NCBI GenBank assembly: GCA_016929255.1
Contig: JAFGJH010000013.1
Coordinates: forward strand, 1 to 37,593
Direction of reading: 5' to 3'
From: Candidatus Woesearchaeota archaeon
Lineage (GTDB): Archaea > Nanobdellota > Nanobdellia > Woesearchaeales > UBA11576
Length of the DNA stretch: 37,593 nucleotides
This document shows positions 6,628 to 14,597 of the stretch, piece by piece. The stretch's first letter is position 1, and each line of letters starts with the position of its first letter. The translations under genes and the position numbers were made by a program. A model generated the notes under the pieces. The model was not told the DNA's origin and made no database searches. It worked only from the letters and a program-made list of their open reading frames with translations.

Positions 6628-7104
6628 TTAGTTCAGACGCCACAGCATGAAGTTCAGCAGGGCAGCAAAAGACACCCAAAGAAGATAAGGCACCAGAAGG
6701 TAAGATGCTGCTCTCGATATGCTGAAGAACAGGACTGTTGTCGCCATTATCGAGAGCCAGAGGATGGTTATCTCTGCGAAAGCGATACCGGGAGCATGGA
6801 AACCAAAAAACAATATCGACCAAAGCGCGTTCAGCACCAGCTGGAGGCCGAAAACACCGAACACAAACCAGCTCCTGCTGCCTGAACGCCAGACAAGATA
6901 GAGCGAGATTCCCATCATGGTGTACAGCGTAATCCAGACCGGCCCGAAGACCCAGCCCGGCGGGTTGAACGCTGGTTTGTTCAGCGCAGCATACCAAGCG
7001 CCGACCGAAGAAGCTGTGAAAAAAGAGCCTATAATTCCTGCAAGCTGGCAAATGAGTATAGCAGCAGCAACTTTCAGCGCTTCGTAAAATGCTCCTGTCT
7101 TCAT
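6628..7104 (-). CDS. tspO: TspO/MBR family membrane protein
   Basis: The 158-residue product has five hydrophobic segments and the family's tryptophan-rich signature: WYAALNKPAFNPPGWVFGPV, then WITLYTMMGISLYLVW and FGLQLVLNALWSILFFG. TspO proteins bind porphyrins and cholesterol-like ligands and respond to oxidative stress or light in bacteria. Length is typical. It is the last gene of a minus-strand run with the FTR-like protein seven bases upstream, which fits a redox or tetrapyrrole stress context. Confidence 0.93.
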   Translation of the reverse strand: MKTGAFYEALKVAAAILICQLAGIIGSFFTASSVGAWYAALNKPAFNPPGWVFGPVWITLYTMMGISLYLVWRSGSRSWFVFGVFGLQLVLNALWSILFFGFHAPGIAFAEITILWLSIMATTVLFFSISRAASYLLVPYLLWVSFAALLNFMLWRLN

Positions 7105-7111
7105 TCTTCAA

Positions 7112-7546
7112 TCACTTCTTTTTGACGAACAGCCCGCACCAGCACATTCCTTTTTCTTTCCAATTTTCATCTGCCCTGAAGTTGCAAGGGCAGGTAATCT
7201 TCAGGTCTCGCTCGCGCTTTCCGTCCCTCAGGCGGCAGGGGCAGAGTTTCAGGCCGAATTTAGACTCGTTCATCAGAACGCCCTTGGTAATCAGGTCGAC
7301 GTGTTCCTTGTCAGGGTTCAGCATGAACCCGTTCTTCTCTGCGAACTTTTCCCATGCAGAGAGCACAGCAGCGGCATCCATGCCACTTCCGCCTTCTGCA
7401 CCCATCATGTTGCGCGCCTCTTTCTCAGATACTTCGCAATATGAATTATTTTGCATGCACGTCGGGCAGACCTCAGGGCATGCAATTCCATAGTGTATAT
7501 CATTGCAGACATTGCATCTCCAGCATCTTTTCATTTCTATCATCAC
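7112..7546 (-). CDS. Rubredoxin-like plus ferredoxin:thioredoxin reductase catalytic-domain protein
   Basis: The 144-residue product fuses two metal domains. Residues about 7-32 form a rubredoxin-like knuckle (CWRCNVC...CPEVCPTC). The C-terminal part has the catalytic-chain pattern of ferredoxin:thioredoxin reductase, CPCR (about 103), CPC (about 120) and CWC (about 135); the classic third motif is CHC, so the histidine is replaced by tryptophan. Such proteins carry a 4Fe-4S cluster and a redox-active disulfide and pass electrons to thioredoxin-like partners. The start overlaps the transketolase stop (ATGA). Together with superoxide reductase upstream it suggests thiol-redox control beside the pentose phosphate genes. 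Confidence 0.85.
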   Translation of the reverse strand: MMIEMKRCWRCNVCNDIHYGIACPEVCPTCMQNNSYCEVSEKEARNMMGAEGGSGMDAAAVLSAWEKFAEKNGFMLNPDKEHVDLITKGVLMNESKFGLKLCPCRLRDGKRERDLKITCPCNFRADENWKEKGMCWCGLFVKKK

Positions 7547-9324
7547 TTCAACCTCCTGACAGCCGCCGCGATAGCCCCAGCGTCAATGCAGTACTTCTTC
7601 CTCAGCTGCCCGGGCCTTCCAGACCGGGGGATATCCTTGACATAAAGGTGGTGTATCTTCCCGACAGCCTCTGCAACGGCCCCGCCGATGCCGCCCAGAT
7701 AATGGTCCTCTACGACAATGACCCTTCCGCCGCACTCTTTCGCGTGCTTTGCAAGCTCTTTTCCGTCAAGCGGCTTGATGGAGTAAAGGTCAATCACCCT
7801 GATGCCGGTCTTCTTCCTCTTCAGCAGGCCATATGCCCTCAGCGCCTCATGCACTGTCTCCCCTGCCGCGATGACAAGCGCCCTGTCCTTCCTGCCCCTG
7901 CGCAGAACCTTAAACTTACCCAAGGGGAACTTTTCGCCGTTCGGGTATATCACCGGAGTCTTTCCCCTTGTGGTGCGCAGGTACGAAATGCCTTTGTGCT
8001 TCATCATCTCCTGTGTAAGACGCTCTGCAGACACTGCGTCGCACGGGTAAAGCACCACCGAGCCAGGCATGCTGATGAACATAGGGATATCCTCAAGCCC
8101 CATCTGGCTCGGCCCATCCTCCCCGATGCTGACACCGACGTGGGAACCTACAAACTTGATGTTGGCCTTAGAGTACATGGCCATCCTGATGAAATCATGC
8201 GCCCTTGTCAGGAACGCCCCGAATGTCGCGACAAAAGAGACAAACCCCTGTGATGAAAGACCTATGGCCATGCCGACCATGTTCTGCTCTGCGATGAACG
8301 ACTCAAAGCCCCTGCCGGGGAACTCCCTGAAAAATCCGATGGTCATTGTAGAATTCTTCACGTCACCGTCGATGGCCACGACACGGCAGTCCTTCTTCCC
8401 TGCGTTGACAAGCGCGTTGCCGAATGCAGTCCTTGTGGCGACCAGGTCCCCTATCACATAATCTCCGGCCGTGAACCCTGCAGGAGGGTGCAGTGTCTTC
8501 TTATACCTGACCCTGGAAGGCAGCTCGACTTCAGCAGGCCCAATCTCCTTCAGCGCAAGATCCATCTGCTCCCTGTCCAATGGCCTGCCATGCCAGCCGT
8601 CCCTGTCCTCGAGGAAAGACACACCTTTCCCCTTGAATGTCTTCGCAAGTATGACAAAAGGCCTGCTGCTCTTCCTCGCACTTCTGAGGGCGTCAAGGAT
8701 ATCCATCACGCTGTGCCCGTTGACAATACCCGCGTTCCAGCCGAAAGCCTCAAACTTCCTCCTGTAAGCATTGATGTCATGGCCGTGCATGGTCTGCTGC
8801 GACTGGCCCAGACGGTTGATGTCGACGACAGCGCACAGGCTGCCGAGCCGGTAGTGCGCTGCAGCGTTCGCAGCCTCCCATACAGAGCCTTCCGCACACT
8901 CACCGTCACCAAGAAGGACATATACACGCCCCTCGTCATTCAGCAGCCTCTTCCCGAGAGCCATACCCACGCCTGCCGCAAGCCCCTGGCCCAAACTTCC
9001 TGTAGCGACCTTCACCATAGGCATAAGGGGCGTCGGGTGCCCCTCGAGACTGCTCGTGACTTTCCTCAGATTGAGGAGCTCTTTCCTAGGTATCAGGCCA
9101 GCTTCAGCATATGCAGCCCACAGGATGGGGGCTGCGTGGCCCTTTGAAAGTATGAACTCATCGTCTTCCTGCAGCTCGTCGAAGAACAGGGCGCTCATGA
9201 TCTCTGCGCATGACATGCATGATGTCGGATGGCCTGAGCCTGCTGCTGTGGTGGAGATTATCGACCCTATCCTCAGCCTGTCAGCCATCACCTCGAGCTG
9301 CCTTATCTTTCCGATACCCTTCAT
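7543..9324 (-). CDS. tkt: Transketolase, full-length single chain
   Basis: The 593-residue enzyme transfers two-carbon ketol units between sugar phosphates using thiamine diphosphate. Visible: the N-terminal AGSGHPTSCMS, LSKGHAAP and GSLGQGL segments; the ThDP motif GDGECAEGSVWEAA...VVDINRLGQ; the pyrimidine-domain catalytic glutamate in IAEQNMVGMA (about residue 345); and the C-terminal domain to the end. Many archaea split this protein into two genes; here both halves are fused. It is short against the bacterial 660 residues. It sits one base after rpe and overlaps the next gene, so rpiB-rpe-tkt form one operon supplying ribose 5-phosphate and erythrose 4-phosphate. Confidence 0.95.
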   Translation of the reverse strand: MKGIGKIRQLEVMADRLRIGSIISTTAAGSGHPTSCMSCAEIMSALFFDELQEDDEFILSKGHAAPILWAAYAEAGLIPRKELLNLRKVTSSLEGHPTPLMPMVKVATGSLGQGLAAGVGMALGKRLLNDEGRVYVLLGDGECAEGSVWEAANAAAHYRLGSLCAVVDINRLGQSQQTMHGHDINAYRRKFEAFGWNAGIVNGHSVMDILDALRSARKSSRPFVILAKTFKGKGVSFLEDRDGWHGRPLDREQMDLALKEIGPAEVELPSRVRYKKTLHPPAGFTAGDYVIGDLVATRTAFGNALVNAGKKDCRVVAIDGDVKNSTMTIGFFREFPGRGFESFIAEQNMVGMAIGLSSQGFVSFVATFGAFLTRAHDFIRMAMYSKANIKFVGSHVGVSIGEDGPSQMGLEDIPMFISMPGSVVLYPCDAVSAERLTQEMMKHKGISYLRTTRGKTPVIYPNGEKFPLGKFKVLRRGRKDRALVIAAGETVHEALRAYGLLKRKKTGIRVIDLYSIKPLDGKELAKHAKECGGRVIVVEDHYLGGIGGAVAEAVGKIHHLYVKDIPRSGRPGQLRKKYCIDAGAIAAAVRRLK

Positions 9325-9325
9325 C

Positions 9326-9952
9326 TTATGCTGCCTCTTTTTTCAGCGAGGCCACAGCAGCCCCGACGTCAACCGCGTCAACAGTATACGAACCTGAGAC
9401 GAACAGGTTGGCGCCCGCCTTCGCTGCCTTGCCTATCGTCCCGGGGCGCATGCCGCCGTCCACCTCTATGTCAAGCTTCGGCGCCAAATCCCTCAGTTCC
9501 CTGACCTTATCGAGACATCCTGGTATGAACCGCCCCCCGTAGAATCCTGGCTTCACAGAGAGCACCAGCACCTGGTCTATCTTGCTGACCAGACCCTTGA
9601 CCTCATCAACGGATGTCTCAGGGTTGAGCGCAAACCCCACCCGCTTACCTTTTCCTTTCACCATCCTGATTATCATGTCAGGACTTCCCGCCTCTATGGG
9701 CGCTATGATTGTGTCGACCTTGTCACCATGAGCCCTTATCCAGCCTACAGGATCGGCAACCATCAGGTGCGCCTCGAAACTGCACCCTGTCTTCGGCAGC
9801 CTGAAATCAAAATCGATTGAGCTGTTCTTCACAAAGATTCCATCCATCACGTCGAGCTGTATGACCTTTACTTGCCCCTTTAACCTGGCTATCTTCTTGT
9901 CCAGCTCCTCCTGTGACTTCGCGATTATCGCGGGAATTATCACTTTCCTCAT
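9326..9952 (-). CDS. rpe: Ribulose-phosphate 3-epimerase
   Basis: The 208-residue TIM barrel interconverts ribulose 5-phosphate and xylulose 5-phosphate. Family marks: IQLDVMDGIFVKN (metal and catalytic aspartate), FEAHLMVADPVGWI, the phosphate-site LVLSVKPGFYGGRFIPGCLDKV, and EVDGGMRPGT with the second aspartate. The usual N-terminal PSILSAD is altered to IPAIIAKSQ. It overlaps rpiB by four bases and is followed one base later by tkt, so the three enzymes are translationally linked. Confidence 0.93.
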   Translation of the reverse strand: MRKVIIPAIIAKSQEELDKKIARLKGQVKVIQLDVMDGIFVKNSSIDFDFRLPKTGCSFEAHLMVADPVGWIRAHGDKVDTIIAPIEAGSPDMIIRMVKGKGKRVGFALNPETSVDEVKGLVSKIDQVLVLSVKPGFYGGRFIPGCLDKVRELRDLAPKLDIEVDGGMRPGTIGKAAKAGANLFVSGSYTVDAVDVGAAVASLKKEAA

Positions 9953-10389
9953 CTTTCCAGCCTGCTTATCTCCTTAATCCGCCTCCTGTGCCTGGAAGCC
10001 CTGCTGAACCTGGTCTTAAGCCAGGTCGAGACTATCTTTTTCGCGCTCTCCAGCGGAAAACACCTCCCTCTAAGACCCAGGACATTGGTGTCATTGTCCA
10101 TCCTCGACATCTTCGCTGTGTAGCTATCATAAGCGGCGACAGCACGGATGCCTTTCACCTTGTTGGCTGCGATGACCATTCCTGTCCCGCTGCCGCAGAC
10201 AAGAATGCCCTTGAGATCCCTGTCCCTTGCGACCTTCCTCGCGACCTTGACAGCAAATTCAGGGTAGTCGACAGGGTCGGCAGAATAAGTTCCGACATCC
10301 TCAAACAGGATCCTCCTGCTCTTCAGGAACCGCTTGACTTCCTCCTTACGCCTGTAGCCGGCATGGTCAGAACCAATGATAACTCTCAT
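9949..10389 (-). CDS. rpiB: Ribose-5-phosphate isomerase B
   Basis: The 146-residue product interconverts ribose 5-phosphate and ribulose 5-phosphate. RpiB marks are clear: IIGSDHAGY near the N-terminus, DYPEFAVKVARKV, the catalytic-loop segment LVCGSGTGMVIAANKVKGIRAV (the cysteine acts as base) and ARMSR-like SRMDNDTNVLGLRGR. Most archaea use RpiA, so RpiB is bacterial-type here. First gene of the rpiB-rpe-tkt unit; 76 bases separate it from the superoxide reductase upstream. Confidence 0.93.
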   Translation of the reverse strand: MRVIIGSDHAGYRRKEEVKRFLKSRRILFEDVGTYSADPVDYPEFAVKVARKVARDRDLKGILVCGSGTGMVIAANKVKGIRAVAAYDSYTAKMSRMDNDTNVLGLRGRCFPLESAKKIVSTWLKTRFSRASRHRRRIKEISRLER

Positions 10390-10465
10390 GATATTACCTC
10401 TTTTGTGTGTTCCGAAAAAATTGAAAAGATCACCTAAAAAATCAAAAGATTATCGTGCTGAAGTC

Positions 10466-10846
10466 TCAGGCTTTCCAAAGCCCGTGCAGGTTGCAGTACT
10501 CCCTTGCCACCACGTTTTCAGCAGCGACCTTGAACTGCGCCTGCGGCCTGTCCCCCGGCCTGAGATACTGCCGATAGACCTTTCCGTCAGCGATTATCTC
10601 AATCCATTCGATGTAGTGCTTCTCTTCCATCGGGTGCTTCCTGCTGCCGACCTTCACCTTGACGCTCGTCTTGGTCTTCTTGATGACAGGAACGTGCTTC
10701 TCCTGCGCGGCATCAGCGGTGTTCGCATTCTGAAGCACCATCGGCTGGCCGCAGCAGACAAGCTCTCCGCCGCCTACATGGACGACCTCGACAATATTCC
10801 CGCAGACACCGCACTTGTACACTTCATCCAATTCTTTGACTGGCAT
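10466..10846 (-). CDS. dfx: Desulfoferrodoxin-type superoxide reductase
   Basis: The 126-residue product reduces superoxide to peroxide at a mononuclear iron. The N-terminal desulforedoxin domain has CGVCGN and CCGQPM; the catalytic domain has the expected ligands [22 protein letters not shown] and the C-terminal CNLHGLW. A two-iron 2Fe-SOR is therefore expected. The ferritin-like gene lies 21 bases upstream, forming an oxygen and iron stress pair. Confidence 0.95.
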   Translation of the reverse strand: MPVKELDEVYKCGVCGNIVEVVHVGGGELVCCGQPMVLQNANTADAAQEKHVPVIKKTKTSVKVKVGSRKHPMEEKHYIEWIEIIADGKVYRQYLRPGDRPQAQFKVAAENVVAREYCNLHGLWKA

Positions 10847-10867
10847 TTTATTACCTCTATCAGCTCT

Positions 10868-11152
10868 TCACTCTCCGACCTCTTCCTTGACTTCTTTCCT
10901 GCCTGCTTCCAGCTCCTTCACCTGCTCCTTGTCCCTGTTGAGCAGCAGCGTCTGGAACTCGCCGACATGCGTCTTCTCTTCTTTGGCTATGTCAAGGAAC
11001 ATCTTCTTTATGTTGGCGTCGTTAGCGATAGACGCAAGCTGCTCGTACAGGTTCACCGCGTCAAGCTCGGCTATGATGCCAACCCTTAGCAGCTCTCTAT
11101 CTATGCTCTCTTTACTGACCTTTGAAAGGTCAATCGGTATCTGAGACATCAT
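10868..11152 (-). CDS. Short ferritin-like (half-ferritin) protein
   Basis: The 94-residue product carries one pair of ferritin-type helices: IIAELDAVNLYEQLASIAND (E and Y), then FLDIAKEEKTHVGEFQTLLL with the ExxxH iron ligands. That is half of a four-helix bundle, so two subunits must join to make a diiron site, as in encapsulated ferritins and short rubrerythrin-like proteins. I see no encapsulin gene nearby. GGAGGTAAG precedes the ATG, and a TATA-like ATATAAATATAAATAG lies near 11210-11228, giving a leader of about 45-50 bases. It probably stores iron or removes peroxide made by the adjacent superoxide reductase. Confidence 0.8.
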   Translation of the reverse strand: MMSQIPIDLSKVSKESIDRELLRVGIIAELDAVNLYEQLASIANDANIKKMFLDIAKEEKTHVGEFQTLLLNRDKEQVKELEAGRKEVKEEVGE

Positions 11153-11227
11153 TTTTCTTACCTCCTAAACCAATTACCTTACTCTAAGCTCAAACAACAC
11201 CCAACCAACACCTATTTATATTTATAT

Positions 11228-11285
11228 CTTACCAACGGGCTCTGTCCCGAGCCTTTGGCGAGTCCCGGGACAGAGCCTTACCAAC
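11228..11285. repeat. Hairpin flanked by a 9-bp direct repeat
   Basis: GGCTCTGTCCCG (11238-11249) and CGGGACAGAGCC (11266-11277) form a perfect 12-bp stem with a 16-base loop. The unit is bounded by CTTACCAAC at 11228-11236 and again at 11277-11285. That looks like a small insertion with a target duplication, or an RNA hairpin or operator between the divergent ferritin-like and ogg genes. Confidence 0.6.
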
Positions 11286-11314
11286 AGCATCAGCTTCCAG
11301 CGATTAAGGAGCAA

Positions 11315-11324
11315 GATTTATATT
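11315..11324 (+). promoter_or_regulatory. TATA box of the ogg gene
   Basis: GATTTATATT is centred about 27 bases before the ATG at 11347, so transcription should start at or next to the start codon and the message is leaderless. Confidence 0.6.
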
Positions 11325-11346
11325 CTGCAATTGACTCCCGCGCACC

Positions 11347-11973
11347 ATGAGGAAAGCAATCAAGCGCGTCCAGGAGCTGCGGTGCGGTTCCGTGAATAAG
11401 CTGGTTGAGCAAAGGAAGCGCGAGTTCAAAGGGATGCGCAAAAAGGACAGCAGCGAGCTTTTCAAAGAGCTGTGTTTCTGCATACTCACCGCGAATTATA
11501 CTGCAGAAGGAGGCCTGCTGATACAGAAAGAGGTGGGCGACGGCTTCCTTACGCTGAGCGAGAAGCAGCTTGCTGTGCGGCTCAAGAAGCTCGGCCACAG
11601 GTTCCCAAACACTCGCGCGAAGTACATAGCCGAAGCGCGCAAGCACGCCGCCGGTCTCAAGAAGAAGCTGAGCTCATTCTCAAGCAGCACAGATGCCCGC
11701 TCTTGGCTCGTGAAGAATGTCAAGGGTCTTGGCATGAAAGAGGCAAGCCATCTCCTCCGCAACATAGGACACGATGATGTTGCGATAGTCGACTTTCATA
11801 TTGTCGACTTCCTGGTGGACTGCGGAGTCGTCGAGAGGCCGAAGACGATGACGCCCCGCAGGTATGCAGAGATAGAGGAAAAGCTCAAGAGGATAGGAAA
11901 ATGCGCGGGGATGAGCATGGCAGAGCTCGACCTCTACATGTGGTACTGCGAGACAGGGAAGGTGTTGAAATAA
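11347..11973 (+). CDS. ogg: 8-oxoguanine DNA glycosylase/AP lyase, Ogg2 type
   Basis: The 208-residue helix-hairpin-helix enzyme removes 8-oxoguanine and cuts the abasic site. The hairpin VKGLGMKEASHLLRNIG contains the catalytic lysine, and DVAIVDFHIVDFL supplies the catalytic aspartate about 18 residues later. The N-terminal FKELCFCILTANYTAEG segment and the C-terminal DLYMWYCETGK are typical of archaeal Ogg2 proteins. The size matches the family. It fits the oxidative-damage theme of the divergent genes. Confidence 0.9.
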   Translation: MRKAIKRVQELRCGSVNKLVEQRKREFKGMRKKDSSELFKELCFCILTANYTAEGGLLIQKEVGDGFLTLSEKQLAVRLKKLGHRFPNTRAKYIAEARKHAAGLKKKLSSFSSSTDARSWLVKNVKGLGMKEASHLLRNIGHDDVAIVDFHIVDFLVDCGVVERPKTMTPRRYAEIEEKLKRIGKCAGMSMAELDLYMWYCETGKVLK

Positions 11974-11994
11974 GCTAAACCCTTCTGTGTTTCT

Positions 11995-13110
11995 CTATGT
12001 GTAGATGAACACCTTGTTAGAATACTTGCTGTCGCAGAGCTGTCTTATGCTGCCGGCCCTTGACATCAGCGAAGCGCGGTTTGTCCTGACCTGGGCCAAG
12101 ATGCATTCAGGGTTTATCGTGCAGTATTCGCTGTCGAAATCATAATCATATATTGTTATCGCCAGGTTCCTGGCGCAGGTGAAGCTCAATGCATGCACAT
12201 AGCTGAGCCTTCTTTCGCCCACATCCTTGTATGCGTAGATGGGCGCCACATCCTTGTCCCTGTCTGCGTACTCATGATACTTGTAAGTTATGTTGAAATC
12301 TGTCATGCTCGCATAAAGAGACTCTACCATGCTGTTGTCGAGCAGAGTGACATTGTCAAAAAGCACTTCCTCGTTCTTGGTGTAGTTCCTGAACTCCCAG
12401 TCAGCATACCTGAGCTGCTTCTGGTATCCTGTAGGCTGCGTCGGATAGTCATCCTTGGCTTTGTCAGACGATATCCTTGTCTCATACTTTGTCATCTCAG
12501 CGTTCCTTATTCTGTGTACGATGTACCAGTTGCTGAAGTTTACATAATCAAAGAGCGCAGCAGAGCTGTTGATATAGTACTCTTCGAGGACTATGTTGTT
12601 GAGCAGCACCATCCTGCTAACATGGAGCGGCTTGTATTTTGTGCCCATGATGTCAGCGAAGTAGCGCGGTATGGTCCTGTCGAAATAGAACAAGTTCGAG
12701 ACGTTATTCAGAGCATTGATGTCCTTCCTGAACTTGATGCCGTCCCTTGTCAGCACATTCAGGTCGTAGGTGATGTCAGCGAGCGTGAAATTCCTCGGAT
12801 AGTAGATGTAGACTATCTTCTTGCACGCACCGCAGTCCTGCCAGCAGGTCGTGCAGTTCTCTGTCTCGTTCTCGCACACTCCGTTGCCGCAGACACCCGG
12901 CGTTACGCCTGTCGCGTTGGCTGTTTCAGCTGTCTCCAAATCATCGCAGACATAGTCTATGTCATTGTCAAGGCAGCATCTCTCGCCAATGATAGTCATG
13001 GGCGGCTCGCAGACAATCACCTCTGTCTTTTTCCAGCAGCCAGAAACAGCAAAGACTAAGATGACCAAAGACAGCAGAACAAATACTGCCCGCACCTCTT
13101 TTCCCGCCAT
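11995..13110 (-). CDS. Large cysteine-rich lipoprotein, function unknown
   Basis: The product is about 371 residues from the ATG at 13110 (MAGKEVRAVFVLLSLVILVF), with a lipobox-like AVSGC. The frame also opens at 13128, but the TATA-like box TTTATAAAAC (about 13134-13142) is 28 bases before 13110, so the shorter leaderless form is preferred. After the anchor comes a cysteine-rich segment ending CGNGVCENETENCTTCWQDCG, a motif seen in many secreted DPANN proteins, then a domain of about 270 residues with several N-glycosylation sequons (NVS, NFS, NYT, NVT, NIT) and few hydrophobic helices. I do not recognise that domain. Confidence 0.75.
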   Translation of the reverse strand: MAGKEVRAVFVLLSLVILVFAVSGCWKKTEVIVCEPPMTIIGERCCLDNDIDYVCDDLETAETANATGVTPGVCGNGVCENETENCTTCWQDCGACKKIVYIYYPRNFTLADITYDLNVLTRDGIKFRKDINALNNVSNLFYFDRTIPRYFADIMGTKYKPLHVSRMVLLNNIVLEEYYINSSAALFDYVNFSNWYIVHRIRNAEMTKYETRISSDKAKDDYPTQPTGYQKQLRYADWEFRNYTKNEEVLFDNVTLLDNSMVESLYASMTDFNITYKYHEYADRDKDVAPIYAYKDVGERRLSYVHALSFTCARNLAITIYDYDFDSEYCTINPECILAQVRTNRASLMSRAGSIRQLCDSKYSNKVFIYT

Positions 13111-13204
13111 ACACAGAACCAATGACAAGCTGTTTTATAAATGTTACTCATGGCAGAAGCATGGAAACATTCCATCAAATCCGAATCTTTTCTGCCAGAT
13201 TATT

Positions 13205-13221
13205 ATCATATCGGATATGAT
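13205..13221. promoter_or_regulatory. 17-bp perfect palindrome in a divergent promoter region
   Basis: ATCATATC-G-GATATGAT is an exact inverted repeat about 90-95 bases from both divergent starts (13110 and 13313). A second dyad, AATACT...AGTATT (about 13248-13261), lies nearby. This is operator-like, but no regulator is assigned. Confidence 0.4.
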
Positions 13222-13312
13222 CCAGTGCCGTGCGGAAAGACTCCGGCAATACTGGAAGTATTCCGGATTTTCTTATCCAACTCTTATTAAGCAGACGCGT
13301 ATTATCTTAGTG

Positions 13313-13651
13313 GTGAAAGAAAAGACACTACTACAGATAGCACTGGCTGTAAGCGTGCTAGGGACATTATTGCTGTTCCTGCTCTCGCAGAACATTGAGA
13401 TAGACCAGGCCATGCTCAACAGGCTGGATGACTCTGTCGATGAATCAGTCATCGTCACAGGATCTGTTGTTGGCATCAGCCAGGTCAACTCCACAACATT
13501 CCTGCGGATACAGAAGGATGAGATTGCATCAGTGGTTCTTTTCGGCAAGACCCCTTACCTTGAGGTCGGCGACTTTGTGCAGGTGCGCGGGAAGGTCACA
13601 GAACATGATGGAGAGACAGGACTGATAGGTGAGGAAGTAAGGGTAATATAA
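13313..13651 (+). CDS. Membrane-anchored OB-fold protein
   Basis: The product of about 112 residues starts at one of two adjacent GTG codons (13310 or 13313). Residues 3-23 form one membrane helix (LLQIALAVSVLGTLLLFLLS), then a linker and an OB-fold: VIVTGSVVGISQV, TFLRIQKDEIASVVLFG and LEVGDFVQVRGKVTEHDGETGLIGEEVRVI. This is the short nucleic-acid-binding-type OB fold, here outside the membrane; such domains may bind oligosaccharides or other ligands rather than nucleic acid. No ATG exists in a sensible place, hence the GTG start. Confidence 0.7.
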   Translation: MKEKTLLQIALAVSVLGTLLLFLLSQNIEIDQAMLNRLDDSVDESVIVTGSVVGISQVNSTTFLRIQKDEIASVVLFGKTPYLEVGDFVQVRGKVTEHDGETGLIGEEVRVI

Positions 13652-13783
13652 GAAGCAATGACCGAAAAAGACAAACAGCCGACACGTGTTTGTGAGGTTT
13701 TTTGTATACTGGTTACTTTTATACCTCATTTTCTTTTCGGAAAACCATAAGCAAAACCCCTCAGGACCTGAAATAATCGTAAA

Positions 13784-13793
13784 GTTTATAAAA
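13784..13793 (+). promoter_or_regulatory. TATA box of the lipoprotein gene at 13864
   Basis: GTTTATAAAA is followed by a leader of about 50 bases and GAGGTGA five bases before the ATG. The stretch 13652-13783 holds only a weak 30-codon frame. Confidence 0.5.
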
Positions 13794-13863
13794 TAGTGGG
13801 ACTTAGGTTTAAAAATTCGGGGGTTTTACACTCGCATTTCGATGTAACAAATGAGGTGATTAA

Positions 13864-14532
13864 ATGAAGCTAAGACATCTAGCAATTTTAGTTGCGATAA
13901 CACTCCTGCTTCTAGCAGTAGGCTGCGGAAAGAAAGCAGCGCCAGCACCAGCTGCGCCGACAGCGCCAGCTGCACCTGCTGCGCCAGCAACTCCAGCAGA
14001 AGAAGCAGCACCTTCGGAAGAAGCGGCTGAGACTGCTGAAGAAGGTGTTGTCGAGATTCCAGAGACTGAAATGGGACCAGGACTCGTGACAACAGAAGCG
14101 CTTGACACAGGAGACTACATGCAGCACTCTCTGCTTGGCGAGCCTCAGAACAAGGACACTGAGCTTGCAAGGGACTACACCACAGAACCTGTAAGGTTCT
14201 CCAACTTCGACTGCGTCAAGGACGAGACGACCGGGATCAGGTATATCACCATCAAGGTGACAAACACCAACGCGGACAGGTCACTGATGATCAGCCCAAA
14301 GGGCGTGGCCAAAGGCTATGACACCTATTTCCTCATCAGGGGACTGGTCGACATGGATCCTGGCTGCCAGGTCGAAGAGCTGCTCGCCGGCGAATCAACT
14401 GTCTGCCTGAATATTGGACTGGACGACGAGAGATACGGCAATCCTGCAGGAACAAACAGGCTGACAATCCAGTCGCCTGACAACGACGGCAGGAAGCTCA
14501 CAGAAGCTGTGGTCGTAAACTGCCCTGAGTAA
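13864..14532 (+). CDS. Lipoprotein with Ala/Pro/Glu-rich stalk and compact C-terminal domain
   Basis: The 222-residue product has a signal (LAILVAITLLLLAVGC) with the lipobox cysteine at residue 21. Residues about 24-60 form a low-complexity stalk of Ala, Pro and Glu. The rest is a globular domain with three cysteines (FSNFDCVKD, DPGCQVEELLAGESTVCLNI, VVNCPE) that could form disulfides, and an Ig-like strand pattern (RYITIKVTNTNADRSLMISP). GAGGTGA sits five bases before the ATG. The domain resembles the small beta-sandwich domains of archaeal surface proteins; no precise function. Confidence 0.75.
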   Translation: MKLRHLAILVAITLLLLAVGCGKKAAPAPAAPTAPAAPAAPATPAEEAAPSEEAAETAEEGVVEIPETEMGPGLVTTEALDTGDYMQHSLLGEPQNKDTELARDYTTEPVRFSNFDCVKDETTGIRYITIKVTNTNADRSLMISPKGVAKGYDTYFLIRGLVDMDPGCQVEELLAGESTVCLNIGLDDERYGNPAGTNRLTIQSPDNDGRKLTEAVVVNCPE

Positions 14533-14556
14533 GGGCTTATTTTTTTTCTTTCTTTC
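14533..14556 (+). terminator. T-rich terminator after the lipoprotein gene
   Basis: The stop is followed by TTATTTTTTTTCTTTCTTTC, a typical archaeal T-tract terminator. A small hairpin (CCAAC...GTTGG, about 14562-14580) follows before the convergent radical SAM gene. Confidence 0.6.
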
Positions 14557-14597
14557 ATAACCAACACGCGAAGCGTTGGACACCATGCTGGAACCAG

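Noticed and set aside
6488-7111. A 207-codon frame overlapping tspO and the PD40 lipoprotein, and similar long frames at 12193-13059, 9913-10437 and 7354-8253
   Set aside because: They lie opposite or out of phase with clearly recognised genes and their sequences lack family motifs and normal composition.
10868-11152. Encapsulated-ferritin compartment
   Set aside because: The short ferritin-like protein fits, but no encapsulin shell gene is in the window.
13657-13749. A 30-codon frame starting MTEKDKQPTRVCEV between the OB-fold and lipoprotein genes
   Set aside because: Weak ribosome site, hydrophobic nonsense-like end and no context; not distinguishable from chance.
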